DNA of 64,000 nt from Klenkia marina (GCF_900101025.1 NZ_FMUH01000005.1:124001-188000), one strand, 5' to 3'. Positions 18,175 to 25,380 are shown, numbered from the stretch's first letter. Notes: generated by a model not told the origin, from the sequence alone. Translations and numbers: made by a program.

Positions 18175-18636
18175 GTGTTCCACATCGCGTTCCACGAGCC
18201 GCGCATCCCGCCGAACACGGGCAACGCGATCCGCATGGTGGCGGCCACCGGGGCGCACCTGCACCTGATCGAGCCGTTGGGCTTCGACCTGTCCGACGCG
18301 AAGCTGCGCCGGGCCGGGCTGGACTACCACGACCTGGCGTCGGTGACGGTGCACGTGGGCTGGGCCGCCTTCCTCGACGCGGTCCCGGATGCCCGGGTGT
18401 TCGCGTTCACCGCCGGCGCCACCACCCGGTACACCGACCTGGCCTACCTGCCCGGCGACGTGCTGCTCTTCGGCCCCGAACCCACCGGGCTGGCGGAGGA
18501 GGTGCTGGCGGACCCGCGGGTGACCGACCGTCTGCGGCTGCCGATGCTGCCGGGTCGACGGTCGCTGAACCTGTCCAACACCGCGGCGGTCGCGGCCTAC
18601 GAGGCCTGGCGACAGCACGACTTCGCCGGCTCCTGA
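18175..18636 (+). CDS. trmL: tRNA (cytidine(34)-2'-O)-methyltransferase
   Basis: SPOUT methyltransferase, 153 aa, the usual size of TrmL, which methylates the wobble ribose of certain leucine tRNAs. N-terminal EPRIPPNTGNAIRM (the family's NTGNxxR motif), middle LLFGPEPTGL and the C-terminal knot LPMLPGRRSLNLSNTAAVAAYEA that binds S-adenosylmethionine are clear. GTG start at 18175. Sits just upstream of the toxin-antitoxin-type module with a 55-base gap. Confidence 0.93.
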   Translation: MFHIAFHEPRIPPNTGNAIRMVAATGAHLHLIEPLGFDLSDAKLRRAGLDYHDLASVTVHVGWAAFLDAVPDARVFAFTAGATTRYTDLAYLPGDVLLFGPEPTGLAEEVLADPRVTDRLRLPMLPGRRSLNLSNTAAVAAYEAWRQHDFAGS

Positions 18637-18647
18637 CGCCGATGTGT

Positions 18648-18689
18648 ATCTCATCGTTGACATTCTTGGACAAATGTCTACGATGAGAT
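18648..18689. promoter_or_regulatory. Long inverted repeat (operator) over the toxin-antitoxin promoter
   Basis: Arms ATCTCATCGTTGACAT (18648-18663) and ATGTCTACGATGAGAT (18674-18689) are 10 bases apart and match at 15 of 16 positions. The palindrome exactly covers the -35 and -10 elements of the promoter described next. This is the expected arrangement for autorepression by the Xre-type protein encoded directly downstream. What is seen is the symmetry; binding is inference. Confidence 0.85.
18657..18684 (+). promoter_or_regulatory. Vegetative-type promoter with leaderless start
   Basis: A perfect -35 TTGACA (18657-18662), a 16-base spacer and -10 TACGAT (18679-18684). Transcription would begin about 18691-18692, at the ATG of the Xre gene, so the message is probably leaderless. 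The best -35/-10 pair noticed in the window and fully buried in the palindrome. Confidence 0.75.
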
Positions 18690-18691
18690 GC

Positions 18692-19153
18692 ATGCCGGCG
18701 CCGAGCCCGTACACCAGCCCCGAGCAGGAAGCCGACCTGCGCCGCCTCGGGTCCCGGTTGCGCGACCACCGGAAGGCGCTCGGGGTGACGGCCGTGGCCT
18801 GCGCCGAGTCGGCGGGGGTGTCCCGGGTGACGCTGCACCGCATCGAGGCCGGGAACCCCTCGGTCACGATCGGCGCCTACTGCAACGTCGCGGCGGCCCT
18901 GGGCCTGCACCTGGTCGTCCCCGTCGTCGAACGCACGACGGGGGAGCCGCCGACGGTGACGGTCGGCGACTACCCGGGTCTGCGGGCCCTGGCCTGGCAG
19001 ACCGACGCGGGCACCACGGTGACCGAGGCCCAGGCGCTGAACCTCTACGAGCGCGGGTGGCGGCACCTCGACCAGGCGGTCCTGACCGACCGCGAGCGGG
19101 CGTTCATCCAGCACCTCGCCGACACCTACAGCCACGGGGCGCTGCTTGTTTGA
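18692..19153 (+). CDS. Xre-family HTH protein, putative antitoxin
   Basis: 153 aa. A Cro/C1-type helix-turn-helix fills about residues 15-70 (LRDHRKALGVTAVACAESAG then VSRVTLHRIEAGNPSVTIG). The C-terminal half, with GDYPGLRALAWQ and NLYERGWRHLDQAVLTDRER, is a small helical domain found in antitoxins paired with AbiEii-type nucleotidyltransferases. Start ATG at 18692 is chosen because it coincides with the predicted transcription start; ATGs at 18674 and 18683 lie inside the promoter. Its 3' end overlaps the toxin start by 8 bases. Expected to bind the palindrome at 18648-18689. Confidence 0.85.
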   Translation: MPAPSPYTSPEQEADLRRLGSRLRDHRKALGVTAVACAESAGVSRVTLHRIEAGNPSVTIGAYCNVAAALGLHLVVPVVERTTGEPPTVTVGDYPGLRALAWQTDAGTTVTEAQALNLYERGWRHLDQAVLTDRERAFIQHLADTYSHGALLV

Positions 19154-19877
19154 CCGCCCGCACCACCGGCTCGTCGCCGACGTGCTCCACCGGCTGGACG
19201 GGCCGCTGCTGGCCGAGCACAGCTGCTGGTTCGGGGGAGGCACGGCCATCGCGCTCTCGTGCGGGGAGTACCGGGAGTCGGTCGACATCGACTTCCTGGT
19301 CTCCGACACCGTGGCCTACCGGTCCCTGCGCCAGCTCGTGCGCACCGAGGGTCTGGCTGCGCTGGCCGGGGGAGAGCTCGACCTGGTCCGCCCGGCCCGG
19401 GTCGACAACTACGGCATCCGGGCCGTCGTGCGGGCCGGCGACGTGCCGATCAAGTTCGAGATCATCCAGGAAGGCCGCATCGACCTCGAGACGACGGTCG
19501 ACCAAGAGGTCATCTGCGGGGTGCGTGCCCTGACCCGGACCGACCAGGTCGCCAGCAAGCTCCTGGCCAACGACGACCGCTGGGCCGACCCGTCCACCTT
19601 CAGTCGTGACCTCGTCGACCTGGCGATGATGGCGCCGTCGTCCGAGGAGCTGGCGGCCGGCGCCGGCAAGGCCGTCGCGGCCTACGGGAGCACCGTGGGC
19701 ACCAGCCTGCGCGACGCGGTCGAGCAGCTGCGCCGGCGTCCGCAGCGGCTGGACGAGTGCCTGCGGGCGCTGCAGATGCACGCCACCCGTGCCGAGGTCT
19801 GGCAGTGCATCAGGACCCTCGGCACCCGGTGTGCGGGGATCGGCGTTGTCGGGTCCGGTCCGCTCGACCTGACATAA
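19146..19877 (+). CDS. AbiEii/AbiGii (MenT-like) nucleotidyltransferase toxin
   Basis: 243 aa, start TTG at 19146 overlapping the antitoxin end by 8 bases (in-frame GTG at 19182 is the alternative). The DUF1814 nucleotidyltransferase signature is present: GGGT at 30-33 (WFGGGTAIAL) followed by the metal-binding D47-I-D49 in ESVDIDFLV, and the later ALTRTDQVASKLLANDDRW helix. Family members pyrimidylate or otherwise nucleotidylate tRNA acceptor ends and block translation; some serve phage defence. The stop codon TAA and the two codons before it lie within the dif-like site at 19867-19894. Confidence 0.87.
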   Translation: MFDRPHHRLVADVLHRLDGPLLAEHSCWFGGGTAIALSCGEYRESVDIDFLVSDTVAYRSLRQLVRTEGLAALAGGELDLVRPARVDNYGIRAVVRAGDVPIKFEIIQEGRIDLETTVDQEVICGVRALTRTDQVASKLLANDDRWADPSTFSRDLVDLAMMAPSSEELAAGAGKAVAAYGSTVGTSLRDAVEQLRRRPQRLDECLRALQMHATRAEVWQCIRTLGTRCAGIGVVGSGPLDLT

Positions 19878-19894
19878 TGTCGATTATCGGCGCA
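19867..19894. other. dif-like XerC/XerD recombination site
   Basis: Read on the minus strand: XerC-type arm TGCGCCGATAA, 6-base centre TCGACA, XerD-type arm TTATGTCAGGT. Against E. coli dif this matches 7/11, 3/6 and 8/11 (18 of 28), and ATAA and TTATGT, the inner halves that recombinases touch most, are identical. It is a light-coloured A+T island in 74% G+C DNA. Gene strands switch from mainly + to mainly - here, as at a replication terminus. It may be the chromosomal dif or a copy carried by an integrated element. Confidence 0.65.
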
Positions 19895-19921
19895 CAAGGT
19901 CGGTGGCCGAGCGGGTGGGTT

Positions 19922-19955
19922 CGCCGCAGGTCGAGCACGTCGACCGGCTGCGGCG
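19922..19955 (+). terminator. Hairpin downstream of the AbiEii gene
   Basis: Left arm 19922-19934 and right arm 19940-19955 pair over 13 bases (CGCCGCA with TGCGGCG, GGTCGA with TCGACC) with a 3-base bulge and a 5-base loop. No T-tract follows, as is common in high-G+C genomes. Position 45 bases after the toxin stop suits transcript end. Confidence 0.4.
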
Positions 19956-20214
19956 CAGCGCGTCGTCCGACCGCGCGCCGGCACGTGGAGTCGCCACCGT
20001 CCGGGCGGGTCGCCACGTTGCGCCCCGTCGTCGTGCACGCGTTGTCCTGCGACGGCACCCGCACCAGGCACGCTGGCTCGGCCCCATGATCACCGTGCCC
20101 GGTGCCATGATCGACTCGACGCCGCACGTGATCCCCGTGGTCGGGTCCGCCATCGACGGGCCGGCGGCCGCGGGCCGCTCCTCCCCTGCGGGCGGCCGAC
20201 CTGCACCGCATTGC

Positions 20215-20230
20215 GTCACGTTGACGAAAC
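20215..20230. promoter_or_regulatory. GlnR/MtrA-like box
   Basis: GTCAC, six bases, GAAAC: an exact fit to the GTnAC-n6-GAAAC box described for GlnR in actinomycetes, which MtrA can also occupy. It lies about 74 bases upstream of the lipoprotein ATG, a suitable distance. Single short match, so chance is not excluded. Confidence 0.35.
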
Positions 20231-20303
20231 GATGCACGGTGGCCGGGTCCTGGCGCCGGGTGTCGGGTGCCCGGGGATCGCCCAGGTCCCTTAGGCTCCG
20301 CAC

Positions 20304-20537
20304 ATGCAGATCCGTCGTCCGGTCGTGTCCGTCCTCGCCGCCCTCGCCGTCCTCGGTGGCGGCGCCGCCCTGACCGGCTGCAGCGACACCGACGGCCTGG
20401 GTCAGCGCACCGGCACGTCGAAGGACTCCACCACCAACTTCTCCGGTGACGACCCCTCCAGCGTGGAGCAGGGCAGCGTCTACAACCACGGCAACGTGGC
20501 GCCCGACCAGGACCCCACCATCCCCGACCCGGACTGA
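20304..20537 (+). CDS. Small secreted lipoprotein of unknown function
   Basis: 77 aa. Type II signal peptide: basic MQIRR, hydrophobic VVSVLAALAVLGGGAA and lipobox LTGC (Cys about 25). The mature 52 residues are acidic and Ser/Asp/Pro-rich, without a domain. ATG at 20304 lies exactly 6 bases after TAGGCT (20292-20297), so the message is likely leaderless. Convergent with the zinc-finger gene; a shared hairpin ends both. Confidence 0.82.
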   Translation: MQIRRPVVSVLAALAVLGGGAALTGCSDTDGLGQRTGTSKDSTTNFSGDDPSSVEQGSVYNHGNVAPDQDPTIPDPD

Positions 20538-20549
20538 CCCGACGACGGG

Positions 20550-20573
20550 GCGCCGCCGGTCAGCCGGCGGCGC
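20550..20573. terminator. Bidirectional hairpin terminator
   Basis: GCGCCGCCGG (20550-20559), loop TCAG, CCGGCGGCGC (20564-20573): 10 perfect base pairs between two converging genes, overlapping the last codons of the minus-strand one. Confidence 0.6.
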
Positions 20574-21003
20574 GACCCGAGAGCCAGAGCTTGTCCAGCC
20601 GGCCGGTCGAGCGCAGCAGCTCGCTGAGCGCCCGCTCCAGCTCGGCCTTGGTCGGCTTCTCCGTCATCAGCGTCTGCACGTCCTCCAGGGCGCAGCGCAG
20701 CTGGAACAGCCGGTCCTGCAGGCCGTCGAGCTCGGCGCGGGTCACCAGGACGACGTCGGGCGACAGCCCCGCCTTGGCCGTCGCCGAGCGCTGCTCGTAG
20801 GCGCGCTGACGGCACGCCTGACCGCAGTACAGCCGCGGGCGGCCGACCGACTCCTGGGTCGGCAGCACGTTGCGGCACCAGCCGCACCGTCGCTCCTCGA
20901 CCTCGGCAGGGCGACGTCGGGACCGCCGCGACACGGCCTTGACCACCGGCTCGACCACGGGGGATGCCGGGACGTCGTGCGCCGCGACCTGCTCTGCCAC
21001 CAC
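20560..21003 (-). CDS. Conserved actinobacterial protein with a C4-type zinc finger
   Basis: 147 aa. A basic segment (SRRSRRRPAE) precedes a treble-clef-like finger CGWC...YCGQACRQRAYEQRS with four cysteines spaced CxxC-x(18)-CxxxC. The C-terminal 70 residues form a predicted helical/coiled-coil region (LQDRLFQLRCALEDVQTLM). Such RxYCSxxCRQRAYR proteins are widespread in actinobacteria and unstudied; nucleic-acid binding is a guess. Start GTG 21003 (or the next GTG, 21000). Confidence 0.78.
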   Translation of the reverse strand: MVAEQVAAHDVPASPVVEPVVKAVSRRSRRRPAEVEERRCGWCRNVLPTQESVGRPRLYCGQACRQRAYEQRSATAKAGLSPDVVLVTRAELDGLQDRLFQLRCALEDVQTLMTEKPTKAELERALSELLRSTGRLDKLWLSGRAAG

Positions 21004-21102
21004 GAGCGAGAAGGTAGACGGCCCGGGGCCTGTGCAGAGCCTGGACACGCCCGCGCCGACCCCGCCGACCACCCCCGTCACACGCGGCCCTAGCGTGTGG
21101 TC

Positions 21103-21879
21103 GTGCCGGTGCCGCGCTTCCCGTTCCTCGACGGGCCCCTGCCGCTGGCCATGGCCCACCGGGGCGGGGCGATCGAGCACGTCGAGAACACCGCGTCGGC
21201 CTTCCAGGCCTGCGTCGACCTGGGCTACCGCTACCTGGAGACCGACGTCCGGGCCACCGCCGACGGCGTCCTCGTGGCCTTCCACGACCCAGTGCTCGAC
21301 CGGGTGACCGACCGCACCGGCCGCATCGACGCCCTGCCGTGGCGCGAGGTGGAGGGTGCGCTCATCGGCGGCCGCGAGCCGGTGGTGCTGCTGGAGGACC
21401 TCCTCACGGCGTGGCCCGACGTCCGGTTCAACATCGACCTCAAGGCCGCCGGCGTGCTGGCCCCGCTGGCCGCCCTGGTGCGGCGCACCGGCACCCTCGA
21501 CCGCATCTGCCTGGCGTCGTTCTCCGACGCCCGGGTGGCCGCCGCCCGCCGGCTGCTGGGCCCCGAGCTGTGCACCTCGCTCGGCCCCAAGGGCGTGGCC
21601 GCGCTGCGGCTGTCCTCCTACTCCCCCCGCGCCGCGGGCCTCGTGCGCATCCAGGCCGGGTGCGCCCAGGTGCCGTTGCACCTGGGTGGCCGCCCCCTGG
21701 TCGACGAGCGGTTCATCGCCGCCGCGCACGAGCGCAGCCTGCAGGTGCACGTGTGGACCGTCGACGACCCAGACGAGGCCGACCGCATGCTCGACCTGGG
21801 GGTGGACGGCATCATGACCGACCGTCCGCAGATGCTGCGCGAGGTGTACGAGCGCCGGGGCATCTGGACGACGACGTGA
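21103..21879 (+). CDS. Glycerophosphodiester phosphodiesterase
   Basis: Hydrolyses glycerophosphodiesters to glycerol 3-phosphate and an alcohol; TIM-barrel, 258 aa. The catalytic HRG...E...N is AHRGGAIEHVENT, the metal ligands follow in YLETDVRATADGVLVAFHDP, and the barrel ends with VWTVDDPDEADRMLDLGVDGIMTD. No signal peptide, so cytoplasmic. GTG at 21103 lies 6 bases behind TAGCGT (21091-21096), a leaderless pattern, and is preferred over GTG 21097. Followed by an acyltransferase after 10 bases, which suggests lipid turnover. Confidence 0.9.
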   Translation: MPVPRFPFLDGPLPLAMAHRGGAIEHVENTASAFQACVDLGYRYLETDVRATADGVLVAFHDPVLDRVTDRTGRIDALPWREVEGALIGGREPVVLLEDLLTAWPDVRFNIDLKAAGVLAPLAALVRRTGTLDRICLASFSDARVAAARRLLGPELCTSLGPKGVAALRLSSYSPRAAGLVRIQAGCAQVPLHLGGRPLVDERFIAAAHERSLQVHVWTVDDPDEADRMLDLGVDGIMTDRPQMLREVYERRGIWTTT

Positions 21880-21889
21880 GACCCCGAGC

Positions 21890-22819
21890 ATGAGGGCACG
21901 GCTGCGCCGCTGGCGCCCGCGCACCCCGGAGCTGCCCGCCGACCTCGAGCAGTCGATCACCGACGGCGACCCCGAGTGGTTCGGCCGCGAGCTGGCCGTC
22001 GCCGCGCACCGGCCGTGGTGGCTGTGGCGCTTCCTGCTCTGGTCGGTGTCCCCGGCCGTGTCGCTGTTCGGGCGCGTGGTCGTCACCGGGTCGGTGCCCG
22101 AGCACCTGCGCGAGGGGCCGCTCATCGTCGCGGCCAACCACATCGGCGACTACGACACGTTCACCGTGGCCGCCGCGCTGCACCGGGCCGGGCTCGTCCC
22201 CCGGTTCCTGGCCACCGGCGGCATCATGGCCGCGCCGGTGGCCGGCCCGCTGCTCGAGCGCTGCGGCGGCATCCGGGTCGAGCGCGGCACCGACGTCGCC
22301 GCCCACGCCATGCGGGTCGTGCTGGTGGCCCTCGAGCACGGCGGGCACGTCGTCGTCTACCCCGAGGGGCGGGTGGGCCTCACCGCCGACGGCTGGCCCG
22401 AGCGGGGCCGCACCGGGCTGGCGCGGCTGGCCCTGCAGACCCGGGTGCCGGTCATCCCGGTCAGCCAGTGGGGCGCCCACGAGGTGCTCCAGTACGGCAA
22501 CGACTGGGGCAAGCTGCGCACCCTGCTGTCGGCGGCCTGGCGCCAGCCGGCCCTGCGCGTGCACGTGGGTGACCCGGTGCCGCTCGACGACCTCGCCGCC
22601 GGGCGGGTCGGCGACGCCAACCGGGCCCGCACCCGCATCATGGCCGCCATCACCCGGGGCCTGGTCCCCCTGCGCGCCGGGGAGCCGGCCGACCGCATCG
22701 CCTTCGCCGACCCCACCCGCCCGGTGAAGGCGGTGGCCGCCTTCCCGGGCGGACACGTACCCGACGACGTGCCCGGTGGTGGACCGACCCCTCCCCCGGC
22801 TGGCACCCTGCGCCGGTGA
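21890..22819 (+). CDS. PlsC-like lysophospholipid acyltransferase
   Basis: 309 aa, membrane-associated. Hydrophobic WWLWRFLLWSVSPAVSLFG (about 40-60) precedes the catalytic NHIGDYD (NHxxxxD) and the second motif YPEGRVGL. Downstream VPVIPVSQWGAH also fits the family. The Pro/Gly-rich last 30 residues are an extra tail. Reads on from the GDPD gene and overlaps the MFS start by 4 bases (GTGA), giving a three- or four-gene operon. Confidence 0.88.
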   Translation: MRARLRRWRPRTPELPADLEQSITDGDPEWFGRELAVAAHRPWWLWRFLLWSVSPAVSLFGRVVVTGSVPEHLREGPLIVAANHIGDYDTFTVAAALHRAGLVPRFLATGGIMAAPVAGPLLERCGGIRVERGTDVAAHAMRVVLVALEHGGHVVVYPEGRVGLTADGWPERGRTGLARLALQTRVPVIPVSQWGAHEVLQYGNDWGKLRTLLSAAWRQPALRVHVGDPVPLDDLAAGRVGDANRARTRIMAAITRGLVPLRAGEPADRIAFADPTRPVKAVAAFPGGHVPDDVPGGGPTPPPAGTLRR

Positions 22820-24144
22820 GCGCACCGCAGACCACCCCCGACCGCGCGCTGCGCCGTGAGCGGACCGGCTGGTACTCCTACGACTGGGCGATGTCGGTGT
22901 TCAACACCAGCGTCACCACGGTCTTCCTCGGCCCGTACCTGACGTCGGTGGCCCGGGAGGCGGCCGGGCCCGACGAGCGGCTGGGGTTCCTGGGCATCGA
23001 CCCGGGCAGCTGGTTCTCCTTCGTGCTCTCGTTCTCGGTCGTCGCCCAGGTGCTGGTGCTGCCCCTCACCGGGGCCGTCGCCGACCGCACCGGGCGCCGC
23101 CGCGAGATGCTGGCCGGGTTCGCCTTCCTGGGCGCGGCGGCCTGCACCGGCTTGTTCTTCGTCGCCGACGGCCGGTACCTGCTGGGGGCGGCGCTGTTCG
23201 TGCTGGCCAACATCAGCTTCGGCGCAGCCACCGTCGTCTACTACTCGTGGCTGCCCGACCTCGCGGCCCCCGACGAGCGCGACAAGGTCTCCAGCCGCGG
23301 CTGGGCGGTCGGCTACGTCGGCGGGGCCCTGCTGCTGGCCGTGCACCTGGCCCTGTACGTCTCGCGCGACTCCCTGGGGCTCACCGAGGGCGAGGCGGTG
23401 CGCATCTGCCTGGCCACCGCCGGGCTCTGGTGGGGCGCGTTCACGGTGTTCACGGTGTCGCGGCTGCGCAACCGGCCGGTGCAGGCCAGCGCCGCGCACA
23501 CCGGCAGCGGGTTCCGGCAGCTGGCCACCACCCTCAAGGAGATGCGGGCCTTCCCGCTGACCCTGTGGTTCCTCGGGGCCTACCTGCTGTTCAACGACGG
23601 CGTGCAGACCGTCATCGGCCTGTCGGCGGTGTACGCCACCGAGGAGCTGCAGCTGGACCAGTCGGTGCTCACCGGAGCGATCCTCATGGTCCAGGTGGTC
23701 GCCATCGCCGGCGCCCTCGGCCTGGGCCGGGTCGCCGCCCGCTACGGCGCCACCCGCACGGTGCTCGGCTGCCTGGTCGCCTGGACCGGCGTGCTGGTGG
23801 CCGCGTTCTTCCTGCAGGCCGGCGCGGCCGTGCAGTTCTACGCGCTGGCCGCGGTGATCGGCCTGGTGCAGGGCGGCACGCAGGCGCTGTCGCGCTCGCT
23901 GTTCAGCCACCTCATCCCGGCCGGCAAGGAAGCCGAGTACTACGGCTTCTACGAGATCAGCGACCGCGGCACCAGCTGGCTGGGCCCGCTGGCCTTCGGG
24001 CTCACCTACCAGTTCACCGGCTCCTACCGGCTGGCCATCATCAGCCTCGTGGTCTTCTTCGTCGCCGGGTTCGTGCTGCTGGCCCGGCTGCCCATGCGCC
24101 GCGCCGTCGTCGAGGCCGGCAACACCCCGCCGGAGAAGCTGTGA
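22816..24144 (+). CDS. UMF1/Atg22-type MFS transporter
   Basis: 442 aa with about 12 membrane segments. The start RTGWYSYDWAMSVFNTSVTT is the UMF1 family signature, and GAVADRTGRRREML is the MFS loop 2-3 motif. Substrate unknown; distant relation to yeast Atg22 (vacuolar amino-acid efflux). GTG start overlaps the acyltransferase; GTGA overlap with tdk downstream. Confidence 0.9.
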   Translation: MSAPQTTPDRALRRERTGWYSYDWAMSVFNTSVTTVFLGPYLTSVAREAAGPDERLGFLGIDPGSWFSFVLSFSVVAQVLVLPLTGAVADRTGRRREMLAGFAFLGAAACTGLFFVADGRYLLGAALFVLANISFGAATVVYYSWLPDLAAPDERDKVSSRGWAVGYVGGALLLAVHLALYVSRDSLGLTEGEAVRICLATAGLWWGAFTVFTVSRLRNRPVQASAAHTGSGFRQLATTLKEMRAFPLTLWFLGAYLLFNDGVQTVIGLSAVYATEELQLDQSVLTGAILMVQVVAIAGALGLGRVAARYGATRTVLGCLVAWTGVLVAAFFLQAGAAVQFYALAAVIGLVQGGTQALSRSLFSHLIPAGKEAEYYGFYEISDRGTSWLGPLAFGLTYQFTGSYRLAIISLVVFFVAGFVLLARLPMRRAVVEAGNTPPEKL

Positions 24145-24860
24145 ACGTCGTCCCCGCCTCCGGTGACCGGCGCCGGCACGCCGCGCCCGCGCACCTCACC
24201 TTCTTCCACGGGCCGATGGACTGCGGCAAGTCCACGCTGGCGCTGCAGGTCGACCACAACCAGAGCCGGCAGGGCCGCGAGGGTCTGCGGCTGACCCAGG
24301 GCGACCGGTCGCTGGCCCCGCAGATCAGCAGCCGGGTGGGGCTCTCCCGCGAGGCCGTCGAGTTCCACCCCGGCACCGACGTGCGCCTGCTGGTGCGCCG
24401 GCGCTGGGCGGCCGGGCACCGGGTCGACTACGTGGTGGTCGACGAGGCGCAGTTCCTCACCGACCGCCAGGTCGAGCAGCTGGCCGAGCTGGTCGACGAG
24501 TCGCACGTCGACGTCTACGCCTTCGGGCTCACCACCGACTTCCGGGCGCAGCTGTTCAGCGGTACGCGGCGGCTGTTCGAGCTCGCCGACGTCGTGCAGC
24601 GCATCCAGGTCGAGGTGCTGTGCTGGTGCGGGGCGCCCGGCCTGCTCAACGCCCGCGTGGTCGACGGCGCGATGGTGCGCGAGGGCGAGACGGTCGTCGT
24701 GGCCGACACCGCACCCGGGGCCAGCGCGGCGGACCCCCGGTACCAGGTGCTCTGCCGCCGGCACCACGTGCGCGGTCAGCTGGGTCCCACCCCCACCGGG
24801 CCCGGCCAGCTGAGCCTGCAGGGGCAGCCGCTGGCCGACGAGCACGTGGCCGTGCGATGA
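24141..24860 (+). CDS. tdk: Thymidine kinase (type II)
   Basis: Salvages thymidine to dTMP with ATP; cytoplasmic, 239 aa. P-loop GPMDCGKST, Walker B-like VVVDEAQFL, the lasso-region CWCGAPGLLNARV with zinc-site cysteines and a later CRRHH. Start GTG at 24141 shares 4 bases with the MFS stop. The N-terminal 17 residues before HLTFFHG are an extension relative to shorter kinases. Confidence 0.94.
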   Translation: MNVVPASGDRRRHAAPAHLTFFHGPMDCGKSTLALQVDHNQSRQGREGLRLTQGDRSLAPQISSRVGLSREAVEFHPGTDVRLLVRRRWAAGHRVDYVVVDEAQFLTDRQVEQLAELVDESHVDVYAFGLTTDFRAQLFSGTRRLFELADVVQRIQVEVLCWCGAPGLLNARVVDGAMVREGETVVVADTAPGASAADPRYQVLCRRHHVRGQLGPTPTGPGQLSLQGQPLADEHVAVR

Positions 24861-24877
24861 TGAGCGACTGACGAGAC

Positions 24878-24903
24878 GGAATCTCCGTCCGACTTCCGTC
24901 GTT
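24878..24903 (+). promoter_or_regulatory. SigR/SigH-type (oxidative-stress ECF) promoter for rbpA
   Basis: GGAAT (24878-24882), exactly 18 bases, then GTT (24901-24903): the GGAAT-N18-GTT consensus of Streptomyces SigR and mycobacterial SigH. Start of transcription would fall near 24909, leaving a leader of about 108 bases to the rbpA ATG. Control of rbpA by SigR is established in Streptomyces, which supports the reading. Confidence 0.75.
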
Positions 24904-25016
24904 GATCCCATCGGCCCCTCCGGGTGACTGCACGCAGCCTGCGCTGCGGATGCGTCGACGGCCTGCCGATGGGGCACCGAGCACGGACCGACACGAGCAC
25001 GAGAGGACGGTGTGCC

Positions 25017-25364
25017 ATGGGTGAGCGTTCCCTTCGCGGCAGCCGACTGGGCAGCGTCAGCTACGAGACCGACCGCAACACCGCCCCGATCCAGCGGCAG
25101 TACGCCGAGTACCGCTGCGAGCAGGGCCACCTGGTGACGGTGCCCTTCGCCGACGACGCCGAGCTCCCCGACACCTGGGAGTGCAAGTACGACGGCAGCA
25201 ACGCCAAGCTGGTGGGCGGCGCCGAGCCGGCCCCCAAGAAGGTGAAGCCGCCGCGCACGCACTGGGACATGCTGCTCGAGCGCCGCTCGGAGGCCGACCT
25301 CGAAGAGGTGCTCGCCGAGCGCCTCGACGTGCTGAAGAGCCGCCGCACGAAGGTCTCCAGCTGA
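25017..25364 (+). CDS. rbpA: RNA polymerase-binding protein RbpA
   Basis: 115 aa. RbpA binds group 1/2 sigma factors and the RNA polymerase beta subunit and stabilises open complexes. N-terminal tail RGSRLGSVSYETDR, the core with RYRCEQGHL-like EYRCEQGHLVTVPFAD and WECKYDG (zinc-type cysteines), basic linker PKKVKPPRTHWDML and the sigma-interacting helix RSEADLEEVLAERLDVLK are all visible. ATG at 25017 with GAGAGGA ribosome binding site. Likely stress-induced through the promoter at 24878. Confidence 0.96.
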   Translation: MGERSLRGSRLGSVSYETDRNTAPIQRQYAEYRCEQGHLVTVPFADDAELPDTWECKYDGSNAKLVGGAEPAPKKVKPPRTHWDMLLERRSEADLEEVLAERLDVLKSRRTKVSS

Positions 25365-25380
25365 CCTGAGCGCACGCATG

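Larger units (their letters stand above)
19878..20303. other. 426-base gene-poor stretch between toxin and lipoprotein
   Basis: Holds half of the dif-like site, the hairpin at 19922-19955, a GTCAC-N6-GAAAC box at 20215-20230 and the lipoprotein promoter. Open frames here (for example 19903-20373 on +) have no recognisable domain and Arg/Ala composition typical of unread frames. I see no convincing gene. Confidence 0.6.

Noticed and set aside
18649-18690. Second dif copy at the left end of the toxin-antitoxin-type module
   Set aside because: Only TTGACAT of one arm agrees; the rest follows the operator palindrome. Flanking dif copies are not supported.
19905-19960. GGTGGCCGAGCGGGT resembles the D-arm of a serine or leucine tRNA
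   Set aside because: No anticodon stem, no GGTTCGAATCC-type T-arm and no acceptor stem could be found; it is not a tRNA gene, at most a remnant.
19903-20373. 156-codon open frame in the gene-poor stretch
   Set aside because: No start signal or domain, Arg/Pro-rich composition as in unread frames, and it overlaps the lipoprotein gene out of frame.
20871-21307. Plus-strand frame crossing the zinc-finger and GDPD genes
   Set aside because: Shadow frame: Thr/Arg-rich, overlaps two supported genes.
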